A stretch of 64,000 bases of DNA from Bacteroidota bacterium (lineage in GTDB: Bacteria > Bacteroidota > Bacteroidia > Bacteroidales > FEN-979): positions 67,164-131,163 of the forward strand of contig JAPLDL010000025.1 in the NCBI GenBank assembly GCA_026391735.1, in the 5' to 3' direction. Positions 16,817 to 25,902 of the stretch are shown one piece after another. The notes beneath the pieces are model-generated. The model saw only the letters and a list, made by a program, of their open reading frames with translations. It was not told the origin of the DNA and made no database searches. The stretch's first letter is position 1. Each line of letters starts with the position of its first letter. The translations under genes and the position numbers were made by a program.

Positions 16817-18197
16817 GGCCGATTCCTTCAAACGTTTGTTTGATCTCCAGATCTTTTGCCCATAAAAGTCGGTCTCCCTGGGAAAATTGCCAGGGTGCTC
16901 CGTTGTTTTCAATGTAATTGAACATAATCCTGAGTTGTCCGGGTGCTGAAGCTTCTTCCATGACAAGATACCTACGCATATCGATGATGAGCGATGGATG
17001 GTTAATGTTTACAGGGCATTCCCTTGCACAGGCATTACAGGTCGTACAAGCCCAGAGTTCTTCTTCCGAAATATAATCACGAACAAGAGATTTCATATCG
17101 GAGTAATCCCTGCCATTTTTTGCCATCAGAGGACCCTTTTCTTTCATCCTGGCCCTGAGGTCCATCATGACCTTACGCGGAGAAAGCTTTTTCCCAGTGA
17201 TATTGGCCGGGCATACCGAAGTACAACGACCGCATTCGGTACAAGCCAGGGAATCGAGATAGGTTTTCCAGCAAACATCTTCGGCATCTTTAACACCGAA
17301 ACGCTCAGCAGGAGCATCGGCAGTGACGGCCCTGGATTTTGTATCCGGATAAAGCATCAGCCGGACTTCGTGGGTGATATTGTCCATATTGGTGAGTTTG
17401 CCCAAGGGTTCAAGCCTGGAAAGAAACACATTAGGGACCGACATGAACACATGAAAATGCTTTGAATAGGGCAGGATGTTGGCAAACAGGAAGATCAACA
17501 GGATATGGGACCACCAGAAGACTTCGTAAAGGACGCTGGCCATCAGTGGAGTGAAGGTATGCCCGGCAAGACCGGCAAAGAAATAACTGATGGGATAAAC
17601 GCCCAGGATTGACTCGGCCGGGCAATGGGTAATTCCAGCGGGGAGCTGCCCATCAAAAGGGGAAATGAGTTTTTGCCTGAGAACATAGAATGTGTTCATC
17701 CCAATCAGGGAGATCATCAGTAAAAGGATCAGGCTCAGGGCGATATTGGCATCAATATGGGAAACCTTCTTCATCTCTATACCTTCAAACCGTTTGACAT
17801 GCAAAAACAGCCTCCGGCTAAGAAAGATAAGAATTGAGATAGCGATAAGCAGAGCAAAGACATCCCCGCCGGCCATAATAACATTATAAATAGGTCCGAG
17901 AAACCTCAACGATTTTTCTGAGCCGGAAAGCCCATCTATTACTAATTCAAGACTTCCGAACAGAATAATACAAAAGCCCCAGAAGACAATTGCATGCAAC
18001 AATCCAACAAACGGAAACCTGAAAATCCGGGTCTGGCCGATGGCAACCCTGAACATGTTCAAAAATCGCTTACCAAAATTCCTGACAGGGAAACCGGTTC
18101 TGGTCAATCTGAAAAAGCTGATGTAACGAATAACGGAATAAGTAAATACTCCAAGAGTGGCTAGCAGTACAAGGGCAAAAACAACTTGTTTCAACAT
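16809..18197 (-). CDS. Membrane Fe-S oxidoreductase (EtfD/EMO N-terminal type, NarI-like plus ferredoxin domain)
   Basis: Start set at ATG 18197 (462 residues), 7 nt after the etfA stop; a GTG/ATG-type start 42 nt upstream would intrude into etfA. The first ~270 residues hold about six transmembrane helices like the cytochrome b subunit NarI, with several His residues able to hold haem. A cytoplasmic domain follows with two [4Fe-4S] motifs, 'CTECGRCTSVCP' near 319 and 'CTTCNACARECP' near 384. This architecture matches the N-terminal part of ETF:(methyl)menaquinone oxidoreductases described in anaerobes and of mycobacterial EtfD. Together with the CCG protein encoded next it should oxidise ETF and reduce the quinone pool. 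Confidence 0.88.
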   Translation of the reverse strand: MLKQVVFALVLLATLGVFTYSVIRYISFFRLTRTGFPVRNFGKRFLNMFRVAIGQTRIFRFPFVGLLHAIVFWGFCIILFGSLELVIDGLSGSEKSLRFLGPIYNVIMAGGDVFALLIAISILIFLSRRLFLHVKRFEGIEMKKVSHIDANIALSLILLLMISLIGMNTFYVLRQKLISPFDGQLPAGITHCPAESILGVYPISYFFAGLAGHTFTPLMASVLYEVFWWSHILLIFLFANILPYSKHFHVFMSVPNVFLSRLEPLGKLTNMDNITHEVRLMLYPDTKSRAVTADAPAERFGVKDAEDVCWKTYLDSLACTECGRCTSVCPANITGKKLSPRKVMMDLRARMKEKGPLMAKNGRDYSDMKSLVRDYISEEELWACTTCNACARECPVNINHPSLIIDMRRYLVMEEASAPGQLRIMFNYIENNGAPWQFSQGDRLLWAKDLEIKQTFEGIGHD

Positions 18198-18204
18198 GTT
18201 CAGG

Positions 18205-19170
18205 TTATTTCCCTTTAACCTCTCTGAATGCTTCAACAAGTTTCGGCAAGACCTTTAAGGCATCCCCGATGATCCCGTACTGGGCTGCTTCAAAAATGGG
18301 AGCATCCTTGTCGGTATTGATGGCAACGATATATTTGGAGCCGCTTACCCCTGCAAGATGCTGAGTGGCGCCCGAGATCCCTATCGCAAAATACAGGTTC
18401 GGTGCAATGATCTTACCTGTTTGCCCTGTATGTTCCTCATGCCCCCTCCATCCTTCATCCGAAACAGGCCGCGAACAGGCTGTTGCAGCTCCTAGGATGT
18501 CTGCCAGCTCCACAAGAGGCCCCCAGTTGTCGGCCGATTTCATGCCTCTCCCTCCTGAAATAACCACCTCTGCATCGGTAAGCAATATTTTACCCGATTG
18601 TTTTTGGGTGTCTTTTACGATGGTTTTATTTTCAGGGGTTTCGATGCCGGCCTTTTCAATCACGACAGGCAATGGGTTCTCAATGATCTCAAATGAATTC
18701 TGGGCAAGTGTTAAAACTTTAATTTCCGATTTAATACAAAGATTGGCAAATGCATTGCCCGAAAAGACCTTTTTATATACCACAAAAGGCTCAATGGAGA
18801 GAGGCAGACGGCTCACTCCCGCTCCAAGCCCGGCTTTTAACTTTACGGCAATCCTGGGAGCTAATGCCTTACCCATGTTGTTATTAGAAAGAATGACCAC
18901 TTTGGCATCCTGTTTCATCGCGACAGTCGCAATAGCCGAAGTAAAATTCTGATTGTCAAAAACGGCTAAACACTCGCTTTCAACACTTACAATCTTAGAG
19001 GCCCCATAAGCAGCTAACCTGGACAACTCTGCATCATCAACTTTACCAATAGATACGGCGATTGTATTGCAACCTATCATCCCGGCTACTTTAGACGCAT
19101 ACGAAACAAGCTCAAGAGAGAGTTTTTTAAACCTGCCGTCCCAATTTTCTACGAATACTAATACTGACAT
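18205..19170 (-). CDS. etfA: Electron transfer flavoprotein alpha subunit
   Basis: A 321-residue FAD-binding ETF subunit. The N-terminal half is an adenine-nucleotide-hydrolase-like fold; the C-terminal FAD domain shows 'VISGGRGMKSADNW', 'SRPVSDEGW', 'GQTGKIIAPNLYFAIGISG', 'ATQHLAGV' and 'INTDKDAPIF', all standard for EtfA. It forms a heterodimer with EtfB and shuttles electrons from acyl-CoA dehydrogenase to the membrane oxidoreductase encoded downstream. It lies 32 nt after etfB and 7 nt before the membrane Fe-S gene, inside a five-gene operon. Nothing suggests the bifurcating type: no Bcd/EtfAB/Rnf arrangement is present. Confidence 0.96.
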   Translation of the reverse strand: MSVLVFVENWDGRFKKLSLELVSYASKVAGMIGCNTIAVSIGKVDDAELSRLAAYGASKIVSVESECLAVFDNQNFTSAIATVAMKQDAKVVILSNNNMGKALAPRIAVKLKAGLGAGVSRLPLSIEPFVVYKKVFSGNAFANLCIKSEIKVLTLAQNSFEIIENPLPVVIEKAGIETPENKTIVKDTQKQSGKILLTDAEVVISGGRGMKSADNWGPLVELADILGAATACSRPVSDEGWRGHEEHTGQTGKIIAPNLYFAIGISGATQHLAGVSGSKYIVAINTDKDAPIFEAAQYGIIGDALKVLPKLVEAFREVKGK

Positions 19171-19202
19171 GTTATATGTTTAAGCTGATGAAACAAGAAC
19201 AA

Positions 19203-19952
19203 TTAAATTACTTTGGCTTCATTCTGAAGAAGCTCAACAAGCTGTTTCGGATTTTCCGGATCGATATATTTGCATGCAGCCCGGGGCTTTGGTTTCTCAT
19301 AATTCAGCATCTCTGTCAAAGGCAAGCTTCCCGATGGTTCGAATACCCTGATTGGCTTTGTCCTGGCCATCATGATCCCTCTCATGGCGGCAATCCTGGG
19401 CTCTTTGGCAATTCCCTTTTGTATTATGACAACGACGGGGACAGGACTGTCTATCACCTCTTTTCCCCCGTCAATCTCACGTGTCAGGACCACCTGACCG
19501 TTTTCAACGGTTATGCCCGAGACGGAAGAAACGGAAGGAATATCCAGAAATTCGGCGAGCATACCTCCAACCATTGAACCATTGTAATCGCTCGATTCAA
19601 TCCCGCAAAGGATGATATCGTATGTTTCCTTTTTAAGGACCTCTGCCAGCTCTGCAGCGACAAAAAAGCCGTCGGCAGGATCAGCATTCACCCGAATCGC
19701 ATCATCAGCACCTATGGCAAGCGCTTTGCGGATCGTGGGTTCGGAATTTGCAAGGCCCACATGCGCCACCGTTACTTTTTGTATTCCTCTGGAAGGATCG
19801 TCCTTAAGTTCCAATGCCCGCGTAAGGGATAATTCATCCCAGGGATTGATAACCCATTGAATTCCTGTAGTATCGAGTTTTTTAGCATCATCGATAAACT
19901 TCACTTTCGTGGTGGTGTCAGGAACATTGCTGATACATACAAGTATATTCAT
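19203..19952 (-). CDS. etfB: Electron transfer flavoprotein beta subunit
   Basis: A 249-residue ETF beta subunit, first gene of the operon. It opens with 'MNILVCISNVPDTTTKVKF' (nucleotide-binding segment), then 'NPWDELSLTRALELKD', 'ALAIGADDAIRV', 'GIESSDYNGSMVGGMLAEFL' and 'REIDGGKEVI', all conserved family landmarks; AMP is usually bound here in the non-bifurcating type. It pairs with EtfA. A clean -7 promoter element lies 19 nt before the ATG. fabI ends 60 nt upstream in the same direction, so some read-through is possible. Confidence 0.96.
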   Translation of the reverse strand: MNILVCISNVPDTTTKVKFIDDAKKLDTTGIQWVINPWDELSLTRALELKDDPSRGIQKVTVAHVGLANSEPTIRKALAIGADDAIRVNADPADGFFVAAELAEVLKKETYDIILCGIESSDYNGSMVGGMLAEFLDIPSVSSVSGITVENGQVVLTREIDGGKEVIDSPVPVVVIIQKGIAKEPRIAAMRGIMMARTKPIRVFEPSGSLPLTEMLNYEKPKPRAACKYIDPENPKQLVELLQNEAKVI

Positions 19953-19971
19953 TCTTATGTTTTTGCAGGTG

Positions 19972-19979
19972 CAAATTTA
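19972..19979 (-). promoter_or_regulatory. -7 element of the etf operon promoter
   Basis: Minus-strand TAAATTTG, an exact TAnnTTTG match, in the 59-nt gap between fabI and etfB. No good TTTG is seen upstream of it. Confidence 0.45.
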
Positions 19980-20011
19980 AAATAAAAAAAATAACCCCGA
20001 AACGGAAATTA

Positions 20012-20839
20012 TCATTCATCCTCTAGGCATTTTTTATACTGAGTCATCGCCTTCAGACTCATGCCCATCCCCGAAAAACCCCCGTCATGGAAAATATTCT
20101 GCATAGTCACCTTTCTTGAAAGGTCTGAAAAAAGGACAATACAGAAATTTGCACATTCCTCAGCCGTTGCATTACCAAGCGGGGACATCCTCTCTGTAAA
20201 ATCGATCAATGCATCAATTCCCTTGACTCCACTTCCTGCAGTTGTCATGGTTGGTGACTGTGAAATCGTATTGATCCTGACGTTTTTTTCCCTGCCGTAT
20301 ATATATCCGAAACTCCTTGCAATAGATTCCAGCATGGCTTTGGCATCGGCCATATCATTATACCTGTATAAAGTCCGCTGAGCCGCAATATATGATAGGG
20401 CAACAATTGACCCCCAGTCATTAATGGCATCCGATTTCTTGGCAACCTGTATCATCTTGTGAAACGACATGGCCGAAATGTCAATCGTCTTTTGATAAAA
20501 GTTGTAGTCCAGATTATCGTATTCGCGGCTTTTCCTCACATTCATCGACATCCCAATGGAATGAAGGATGAAATCTATCTTACCCCCGAAAATCTCCATG
20601 GAACGCTTGAAAACACTTTCAAGATCTTTTACACTTGTTGCATCAGCCGGAATGATCTCCGAATTGCATTTCAGCGATAACTCTTTGAGGTTACCGAATC
20701 GTAATGCCAGGGGGGTATTTGAAAGAGTAAAAACTGCTCCTTCCTCATGGGCCTTCTCGGCAACTTTCCAGGCAATAGATTTTTCATCCAAAGCTCCGAA
20801 AATGATTCCTTTTTTGCCATTTAACAAATTATATGTCAT
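20012..20839 (-). CDS. fabI: Enoyl-[acyl-carrier-protein] reductase (NADH), FabI
   Basis: A 275-residue enzyme that performs the last reduction of each fatty-acid elongation cycle. It has the FabI-type variant Rossmann start 'GKKGIIFGALDEKSIAWKVA' and the FabI catalytic pattern Tyr-x6-Lys in 'YNDMADAK', instead of the Tyr-x3-Lys of classical SDRs; 'HSIGMSM' and 'FHDGGFSGMGM' are also typical. It lies between recN and the etf operon, all in one direction. An 11-bp AT-only inverted repeat sits about 30 nt upstream of its start. Placing fatty-acid synthesis next to acyl-CoA oxidation may be incidental. Confidence 0.95.
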   Translation of the reverse strand: MTYNLLNGKKGIIFGALDEKSIAWKVAEKAHEEGAVFTLSNTPLALRFGNLKELSLKCNSEIIPADATSVKDLESVFKRSMEIFGGKIDFILHSIGMSMNVRKSREYDNLDYNFYQKTIDISAMSFHKMIQVAKKSDAINDWGSIVALSYIAAQRTLYRYNDMADAKAMLESIARSFGYIYGREKNVRINTISQSPTMTTAGSGVKGIDALIDFTERMSPLGNATAEECANFCIVLFSDLSRKVTMQNIFHDGGFSGMGMSLKAMTQYKKCLEDE

Positions 20840-20869
20840 ATAGCTATCTTATTAATTGACTATTATTTA

Positions 20870-20896
20870 TTAAATTTATTTAAATAATAAATTTAA
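20870..20896. repeat. AT-only inverted repeat upstream of fabI
   Basis: Perfect 11-bp arms TTAAATTTATT (20870-20880) and AATAAATTTAA (20886-20896) flank a 5-nt spacer, in the 80-nt gap between recN and fabI. It may be an operator for fabI, or a weak transcript end for recN; it has no G or C, so it is a poor terminator. Confidence 0.4.
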
Positions 20897-20919
20897 CGTT
20901 GAAATATATCAGGAAGAAC

Positions 20920-22575
20920 TTAGTTTGCCAATAATTCCCTGGCAGTTTTCATAGCCGCTGCAGTAATATTTTCATTGCTCATCATCCTGGCTATCTCCTC
21001 TACCCTTTCGCTATTTTTCAGCTTTCTGATCAGGGTCATTGTCATATCCCTTCCTTCAGATTTATATACATTATAATGATGTTCGCCCTTACCGGCGATC
21101 TGAGGCAGATGAGTGATCACAATTACCTGCATTTCAGCCGACATAGCCTTTAAAATAGACCCAACCTTTCCCGCAATATCTCCTGAAACCCCGCTGTCGA
21201 TCTCGTCAAAAATGATTGTAGGCAGGAGATTTTTCCTGCTTACCATCGACTTGACAGTAAGCATTAAGCGGGAAAGTTCACCACCTGAGGCAACTTTTGA
21301 AACATCATTGGCAAGGACTCCCTTATTCGCTGAAAACATAAACTTTACCTCATCCAGCCCGCCAGAGGATATTTCATTATTTATCCTGATGTCAACTAGA
21401 AATCTTGATGCTGGCATTCCAAGCTGTACAAGCCGGTCTTCAACTTCTTTTTCAAATTTATTTTTTATCCGGTTCCTTGCCCCGGAAATACGTTGTGCTT
21501 CCTGGGTGAGCTTCACATAAATTGTGTTGAGTTCGGTCTCAATCGACTTGATCTTTAACTCCAGGTTATCGTCTTCATTAAGCTTATTATCAATAGCTTT
21601 AATAAGGTCAAAAAGTCCTCCTATCGTTTGTACGGAATGTTTTTTCTCAAGCCTGTAAATCAAATCAAGACGTTGGGTAAGACGTTGCATTTCTTCCGGA
21701 TCAAACTGAACTTCCTCTTCCAGCTTTTCGACCTCCTTCAGGATATCCTTGATATCTATCTGATCAAGTTTAAGCCTGGAAGCGAGTTCCTCTATAGCCG
21801 GATGGAATCTGGATGCTGCGAGCAATCCTGTTATCACCTCATTCAACAGAGAAAGAATATTTACCTCAGCCCTGCCTATTTTTTCTGCAGCTGCGAACAG
21901 ACTGCCTTTAATTTCTTCGGTATGAGACAGAATATCAAGTCTTTGCTCAGCTTCATCCTGTTCTCCCTCCTTCAGGGCGGCTTTAACCAACTCATCAAGA
22001 AGGAAACGGTAATAATCAAGCTCTCCTTTGGATCTCGCCTCTGTTGCCTTGTAATCTTCCAGTTCTTTCTTCAGCTGGGAGTAATACCGGAAGCCCTGCT
22101 GGTAAATCCTGAGAGCCTCGGTTTGGCCGGCATAACTGTCTAAAATAGCCATCTGGAAATCAGCATCATTCAGAGTTACGACAGAATTCTGTGAATGGAT
22201 ATTTACAAGCTTATCGCCCAGCTCTTTGAGAAGATTTAAGTTCACAGGCGTATCATTGATGAAAGCCCTGGATTTTCCATTTTGGTTAATCTCCCTTCGC
22301 AGAACCGCAGTGTCTTCATAATCAAGATCATGAGATATAAAAAAGGATTCGAGGTTGTATCCTTTAATATAAAAGCTGCCTTCAACAATGCACTTTCCTG
22401 ATTTATCAAGTAGTGAAGAAGTATCGGCCCTTTGCCCCAGGATCAGGTTCAACGCACCCAGCAAAATTGATTTACCTGACCCTGTCTCACCTGTTACCAC
22501 TGATAATCCGGGCAAAAAGTCTATTTCCAGGTCTCGGATAAGGATATAATTACCGATCGACAGCTTCCTGAGCAT
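20920..22575 (-). CDS. recN: DNA repair protein RecN
   Basis: A 551-residue SMC-like ATPase used in double-strand-break repair. Walker A is 'VVTGETGSGKSILLGAL' near residue 30; two long coiled-coil stretches follow ('EEGEQDEAEQRLDILSH', 'EVEKLEEEVQFDPEEMQRL') and the signature plus Walker B come at the end ('VASGGELSRLMLTVK', 'TIIFDEIDSGVSGDIAGKVG'). Length fits the family. It follows porD by 21 nt and belongs to the bamD-rpoZ-coaBC-porD-recN run that is conserved in Bacteroidota. No SOS box of known type was recognised upstream, consistent with internal operon position. Confidence 0.96.
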   Translation of the reverse strand: MLRKLSIGNYILIRDLEIDFLPGLSVVTGETGSGKSILLGALNLILGQRADTSSLLDKSGKCIVEGSFYIKGYNLESFFISHDLDYEDTAVLRREINQNGKSRAFINDTPVNLNLLKELGDKLVNIHSQNSVVTLNDADFQMAILDSYAGQTEALRIYQQGFRYYSQLKKELEDYKATEARSKGELDYYRFLLDELVKAALKEGEQDEAEQRLDILSHTEEIKGSLFAAAEKIGRAEVNILSLLNEVITGLLAASRFHPAIEELASRLKLDQIDIKDILKEVEKLEEEVQFDPEEMQRLTQRLDLIYRLEKKHSVQTIGGLFDLIKAIDNKLNEDDNLELKIKSIETELNTIYVKLTQEAQRISGARNRIKNKFEKEVEDRLVQLGMPASRFLVDIRINNEISSGGLDEVKFMFSANKGVLANDVSKVASGGELSRLMLTVKSMVSRKNLLPTIIFDEIDSGVSGDIAGKVGSILKAMSAEMQVIVITHLPQIAGKGEHHYNVYKSEGRDMTMTLIRKLKNSERVEEIARMMSNENITAAAMKTARELLAN

Positions 22576-22596
22576 TGCCGCTATTTAGAAGTTGAA

Positions 22597-23502
22597 TTAC
22601 TTGCTTTCCAGAATTGCCTGGTATTTAGATCCATTTGCAGGATCCAGCTCTTTAAAAATATTAACTACTGTGGCCTTTTCAGTGGGCGGGACTTTTTGGT
22701 CGGCATAGATATTAATAAATTCATCGCGTTTTGCATCGGTGATCAACTGAAGTGCAAAGAGCTCAGGCTTGGCATCAAATAGTATTTTAATTCCTTCAAG
22801 GCTTTGGGTACATACATCCCTGCCGCCGTCAACCTTTTCATACATCTGGTCAAGGCCAAGCCGGTGGTATTTATAATAAAATTCTCTTAGTGCCGAATTG
22901 CTCGGATTTAAAAAATTCTCAACCATCCAATAACGGTTTTTCGTTCCATCGAAAGCTTTCCATCCAGGTTCGCTGGCATTCTGAGCAGTGGTCACGACTC
23001 CCTGGGCCTTGGTAAGGAAGGCCTGTCCCCCATTTTGTGAGAATGAATCGAAATACAATCCGAGATACATATACACATAATAAGCCAGGACTGAAGTAAG
23101 GTTTGAACTGAATGTTCCGTCGGAATAATCCAGGGGCTGAAATTCGGTGTACCTGAATTGGAATCCTTTGTCTATATAGTTGAGCAACACGGCATTATAG
23201 GCAGAGTTCAGTACAGGGCGCCGGAGAACGAGGTTGATATTCCCGGTGAATTCATCAGCGCTCAGGCGTGCATTAACGGTAAGCAGGAAGGTGCATTCTA
23301 TTCGTTCTTCAATTTTGAAGTTGTAATTTGTCCATTTACGGTTGTTTATAAACTCGTAAATGGCATTTTGCATCGTCTCGAAAACCCGTTTATCTGTCCC
23401 TTCAATCTGCTGGGCAGACACACTTACAGTGCAATTCAATTCCTGGGCAAAGGAAAATATGCCGGATAAAAGAAGACAGGCTATGATCAGGCAGCGTTTC
23501 AT
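22597..23502 (-). CDS. porD: PorD-like (DUF4835) type IX secretion-associated protein
   Basis: A 301-residue exported protein with an N-terminal signal ('MKRCLIIACLLLSGIFSFAQ', cleavage after Ala). The mature part starts 'ELNCTVSVSAQQIEGTDKRV' and contains 'FEPLDYSDGTFSSNLTSVLA'-like segments ('EFQPLDYSDGTFSSNL'), the hallmark of DUF4835, a Bacteroidota-only family annotated as PorD of the type IX secretion system. Its precise task in T9SS is not settled. Two probable T9SS cargo proteins occur in this window (28067 and 37881), consistent with a working system. It overlaps coaBC by 4 nt and is followed by recN, the usual order for the phylum. Confidence 0.82.
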   Translation of the reverse strand: MKRCLIIACLLLSGIFSFAQELNCTVSVSAQQIEGTDKRVFETMQNAIYEFINNRKWTNYNFKIEERIECTFLLTVNARLSADEFTGNINLVLRRPVLNSAYNAVLLNYIDKGFQFRYTEFQPLDYSDGTFSSNLTSVLAYYVYMYLGLYFDSFSQNGGQAFLTKAQGVVTTAQNASEPGWKAFDGTKNRYWMVENFLNPSNSALREFYYKYHRLGLDQMYEKVDGGRDVCTQSLEGIKILFDAKPELFALQLITDAKRDEFINIYADQKVPPTEKATVVNIFKELDPANGSKYQAILESK

Positions 23503-24692
23503 TTTTTGGAGATAATATCCCAGATATCCTTAGCAACTTCTTCCTTGGGTTTTATTGTTCCCCGATGGATGATCCCGTCAGCGTTAAGAATACTTATTTT
23601 ATTGGTGGGAGTACCAAAACCTGCGCCTTTTTCCTTGAGAGAATTAAGGACAATAAAGTCGAGGTTCTTGTTTTTAAGCTTATTCCCGGCATTTGCGATT
23701 TCATTCTCAGTTTCAAGAGCAAACCCGACAAGTACCTGCATGTTTTTTTTGGCCTGCCCCATTTTCCTGAGTATGTCGGTTGTGGAATGCAAGTTAACCG
23801 AAAGGTTGTCAGATGTTTTCTTGATCTTGTTCTGTGCAGTTTTAACCGGCGTATAATCGGCAACCGCAGCAGCCATAATGATATATTCCGATTGAGCGAA
23901 ATATTTCATACAGGCTTTATACATTTCTTCAGCCGATTCAACTTTGACTTCTTTTATCCCTCCTGATACTGTAAGCGGATGGCTTGGTCCGGTAACCAGA
24001 GTAACCTCTGCTCCCCTGGAATGAGCTTCATTGGCCAGGGCAACCCCCATTAATCCGGATGAGAAGTTACTAATATACCTCACCGGGTCGATACGTTCTA
24101 TAGTCGGTCCGGCAGTAATAAGTACTTTTTTGCCGATTAGCTGGTTCTGCCTTGCAAAGAAGGTTTTAAAAATCGCCAGTATTTTATCAGGTTCTTCCAT
24201 CCTGCCGGGACCTGACAGCCCGCTTGCAAGTTCTCCGGTCTGGGGTTCAATTATGAAATTGCCGTAAGACCTGAGAATGTCAATATTTTTTCGTGTCGAC
24301 GGATGATTAAACATATCCAGGTCCATCGCCGGTGCAATGAACACAGGGCATTTTGCCGACAGGTAAGCGGTGATCACAAAATTGTCGGCAATCCCGTTGA
24401 CCATTTTCCCAAGAGTATTTGCAGTTACCGGGGCAAAGATCATTGCATCAGCCCAAATACCCAGTTCGACATGATTGCTCCATTCTCCGCTCGAAGGGCT
24501 GAAAGGTTCAACGATGACAGAATTCCTCGAAAGGGTCGCCAGCGTTAAAGGTGTTACAAAATCTCTTGAAACGGGCGTCATGATCACTCGTACCTGACAC
24601 CCTTCCTTGACCAGCATCCTGATTAAAAGGGGTGTTTTATAGGCAGCGATACTGCCTGTAACACCTACAACGATCTTTTTACCTTTGAGCAT
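23499..24692 (-). CDS. coaBC: Bifunctional phosphopantothenoylcysteine decarboxylase / phosphopantothenate-cysteine ligase
   Basis: A 397-residue fusion enzyme for two steps of coenzyme A synthesis. The N-terminal CoaC flavoprotein domain (to about 185) shows 'VVGVTGSIAAYKTPLLIR', 'NHVELGIWADAMIFAPVTAN' and 'PAMDLDMFNHPSTR'. The C-terminal CoaB domain starts at 'KKVLITAGPTIERIDPVRYI' with 'NFSSGLMG' and 'AAAVADYTP', the nucleotide- and substrate-binding landmarks, and ends with 'FALETENEI'. The order C then B is standard. It lies 14 nt after rpoZ and overlaps porD by 4 nt, so it is translationally coupled to the latter. Confidence 0.96.
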   Translation of the reverse strand: MLKGKKIVVGVTGSIAAYKTPLLIRMLVKEGCQVRVIMTPVSRDFVTPLTLATLSRNSVIVEPFSPSSGEWSNHVELGIWADAMIFAPVTANTLGKMVNGIADNFVITAYLSAKCPVFIAPAMDLDMFNHPSTRKNIDILRSYGNFIIEPQTGELASGLSGPGRMEEPDKILAIFKTFFARQNQLIGKKVLITAGPTIERIDPVRYISNFSSGLMGVALANEAHSRGAEVTLVTGPSHPLTVSGGIKEVKVESAEEMYKACMKYFAQSEYIIMAAAVADYTPVKTAQNKIKKTSDNLSVNLHSTTDILRKMGQAKKNMQVLVGFALETENEIANAGNKLKNKNLDFIVLNSLKEKGAGFGTPTNKISILNADGIIHRGTIKPKEEVAKDIWDIISKK

Positions 24693-24706
24693 GGTTACCT
24701 CAACAA

Positions 24707-25042
24707 TTAGAACTCATCAGGTCTTTCTTTATGCGGGTTCCTGAAATAAATCTCACCGTTCAGGTACTCATGCACAGCAATCAGAGTCGGTTTTGGCAAA
24801 TGTTCGTAATACTTTGCAATCTCAATTTGCTCGCGGTTTTCAAAAACCTCTTCCAGATTGTCAGTAGTCGTTGCAAATTCAGAGATTTTCTGGTTCAATT
24901 CCTCTTTCATTTCCAACCCAACCTGGTTCGCACGTTTTGAAAGAATAGAAACTGTTTCATACACATTAGCCGTCCCATTTGTAAAATCTTCGATGTTACG
25001 GGTTACAGCATTCACATCCGTCTTGATCTTTTTGTAATCCAT
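24707..25042 (-). CDS. rpoZ: DNA-directed RNA polymerase omega subunit (Bacteroidota type)
   Basis: A 111-residue protein matching the divergent omega of Bacteroidota (RNA polymerase Rpb6-like). The N-terminal part 'NIEDFTNGTANVYETVSILS' followed by 'KRANQVGLEMKEEL' corresponds to the omega core helices that latch the beta-prime C-terminus. The remainder is polar with 'KPTLIAVHEYLNGEIYFRNP', typical of the lineage. It is placed 1 nt after the bamD stop and 14 nt before coaBC, the usual phylum order, which strongly supports the assignment despite weak similarity to proteobacterial omega. Confidence 0.85.
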   Translation of the reverse strand: MDYKKIKTDVNAVTRNIEDFTNGTANVYETVSILSKRANQVGLEMKEELNQKISEFATTTDNLEEVFENREQIEIAKYYEHLPKPTLIAVHEYLNGEIYFRNPHKERPDEF

Positions 25043-25043
25043 C

Positions 25044-25898
25044 CTAATGTATTGTGTTTATTGGTTCTTTACTGATTTGATTTAATTTCTTCTGCTCCCT
25101 TGAATAAAGGGCTTCCAGTTCCTTCTGGCTTCTTCCATGAAGGTCTTTGGCCTCATTCATATAATAGCTTTCGGGATGCAGGGCCACGAATTCATTATAT
25201 GCCTGGACTGTTTTGGAATAACGGTCCTTTTTCTTATCCTCAATACTTTCCTTTGCGTACCTGTAATATGTTTTAACAATCATGAACAGGATCTCTTCCT
25301 TGTCTTTTGTTTCGGGATACTCTTTAAGAATATTATTATAACACTGGATTGCGGCTGCATAATCTTCCATCCTGAAATACATTTTCGCAATACGAAAATC
25401 CTTGGCTGCCAGCTTCTCTCTCAGCTTATCAATAAGCTCGTTGCAATCAGGTATTCGTTTGCTTGTAGGATAGGTATTTGTGAAAAGCTGGAGCTCCTTT
25501 AAAGCTTCATAAGTATTAGTCTGATCAAGCGTGAAAACCGGGGAGTTCATATAAAGACAGTAGGCGTTCATGTAAAAACATTCCTCGGCTTCAGGAGTAT
25601 TTGGGTAATTGTTCGTGTAACGCTTGAAATAATAAGCTGCCAGTGTGAAATCCTTTTGATAGTAATAACAATAGGAATAATAATAATAAATACGCTGAGA
25701 TTTATCGGTGGCCCTTACAACGTTGATCAGCTGATCAAAAAGCTGTAAGGCGCGGGAATAATCTTTTTCATGATAAAGCTTCATTGCCTTATCATATTTC
25801 TCATCTACTGAACCGCTCTTCAGGATCTTCTGAAAAGAGCATGAACCGAGGGTTAGGAGAAGGATTAACAGCAGCGGAAAGGATATCCGGTATTTCAT
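25044..25898 (-). CDS. bamD: Outer membrane assembly lipoprotein BamD
   Basis: A 284-residue lipoprotein of the BAM complex that inserts beta-barrel proteins into the outer membrane. The signal ends in the lipobox 'LTLGSC' with Cys at about residue 20, and the mature protein is built of TPR repeats: 'YDKAMKLYHEKDYSRALQLF', 'YYYQKDFTLAAYYF', 'MYFRMEDYAAAIQCYNNIL'. 'YCYYYQKDF' and 'YTNNYPNTPEAEECFY' match the DUF/YfiO family. It is the first gene of the bamD-rpoZ-coaBC-porD-recN run. The promoter element TACCTTTG lies only 4 nt before the ATG, so the transcript may be almost leaderless. Confidence 0.92.
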   Translation of the reverse strand: MKYRISFPLLLILLLTLGSCSFQKILKSGSVDEKYDKAMKLYHEKDYSRALQLFDQLINVVRATDKSQRIYYYYSYCYYYQKDFTLAAYYFKRYTNNYPNTPEAEECFYMNAYCLYMNSPVFTLDQTNTYEALKELQLFTNTYPTSKRIPDCNELIDKLREKLAAKDFRIAKMYFRMEDYAAAIQCYNNILKEYPETKDKEEILFMIVKTYYRYAKESIEDKKKDRYSKTVQAYNEFVALHPESYYMNEAKDLHGRSQKELEALYSREQKKLNQISKEPINTIH

Positions 25899-25902
25899 GC
25901 GG

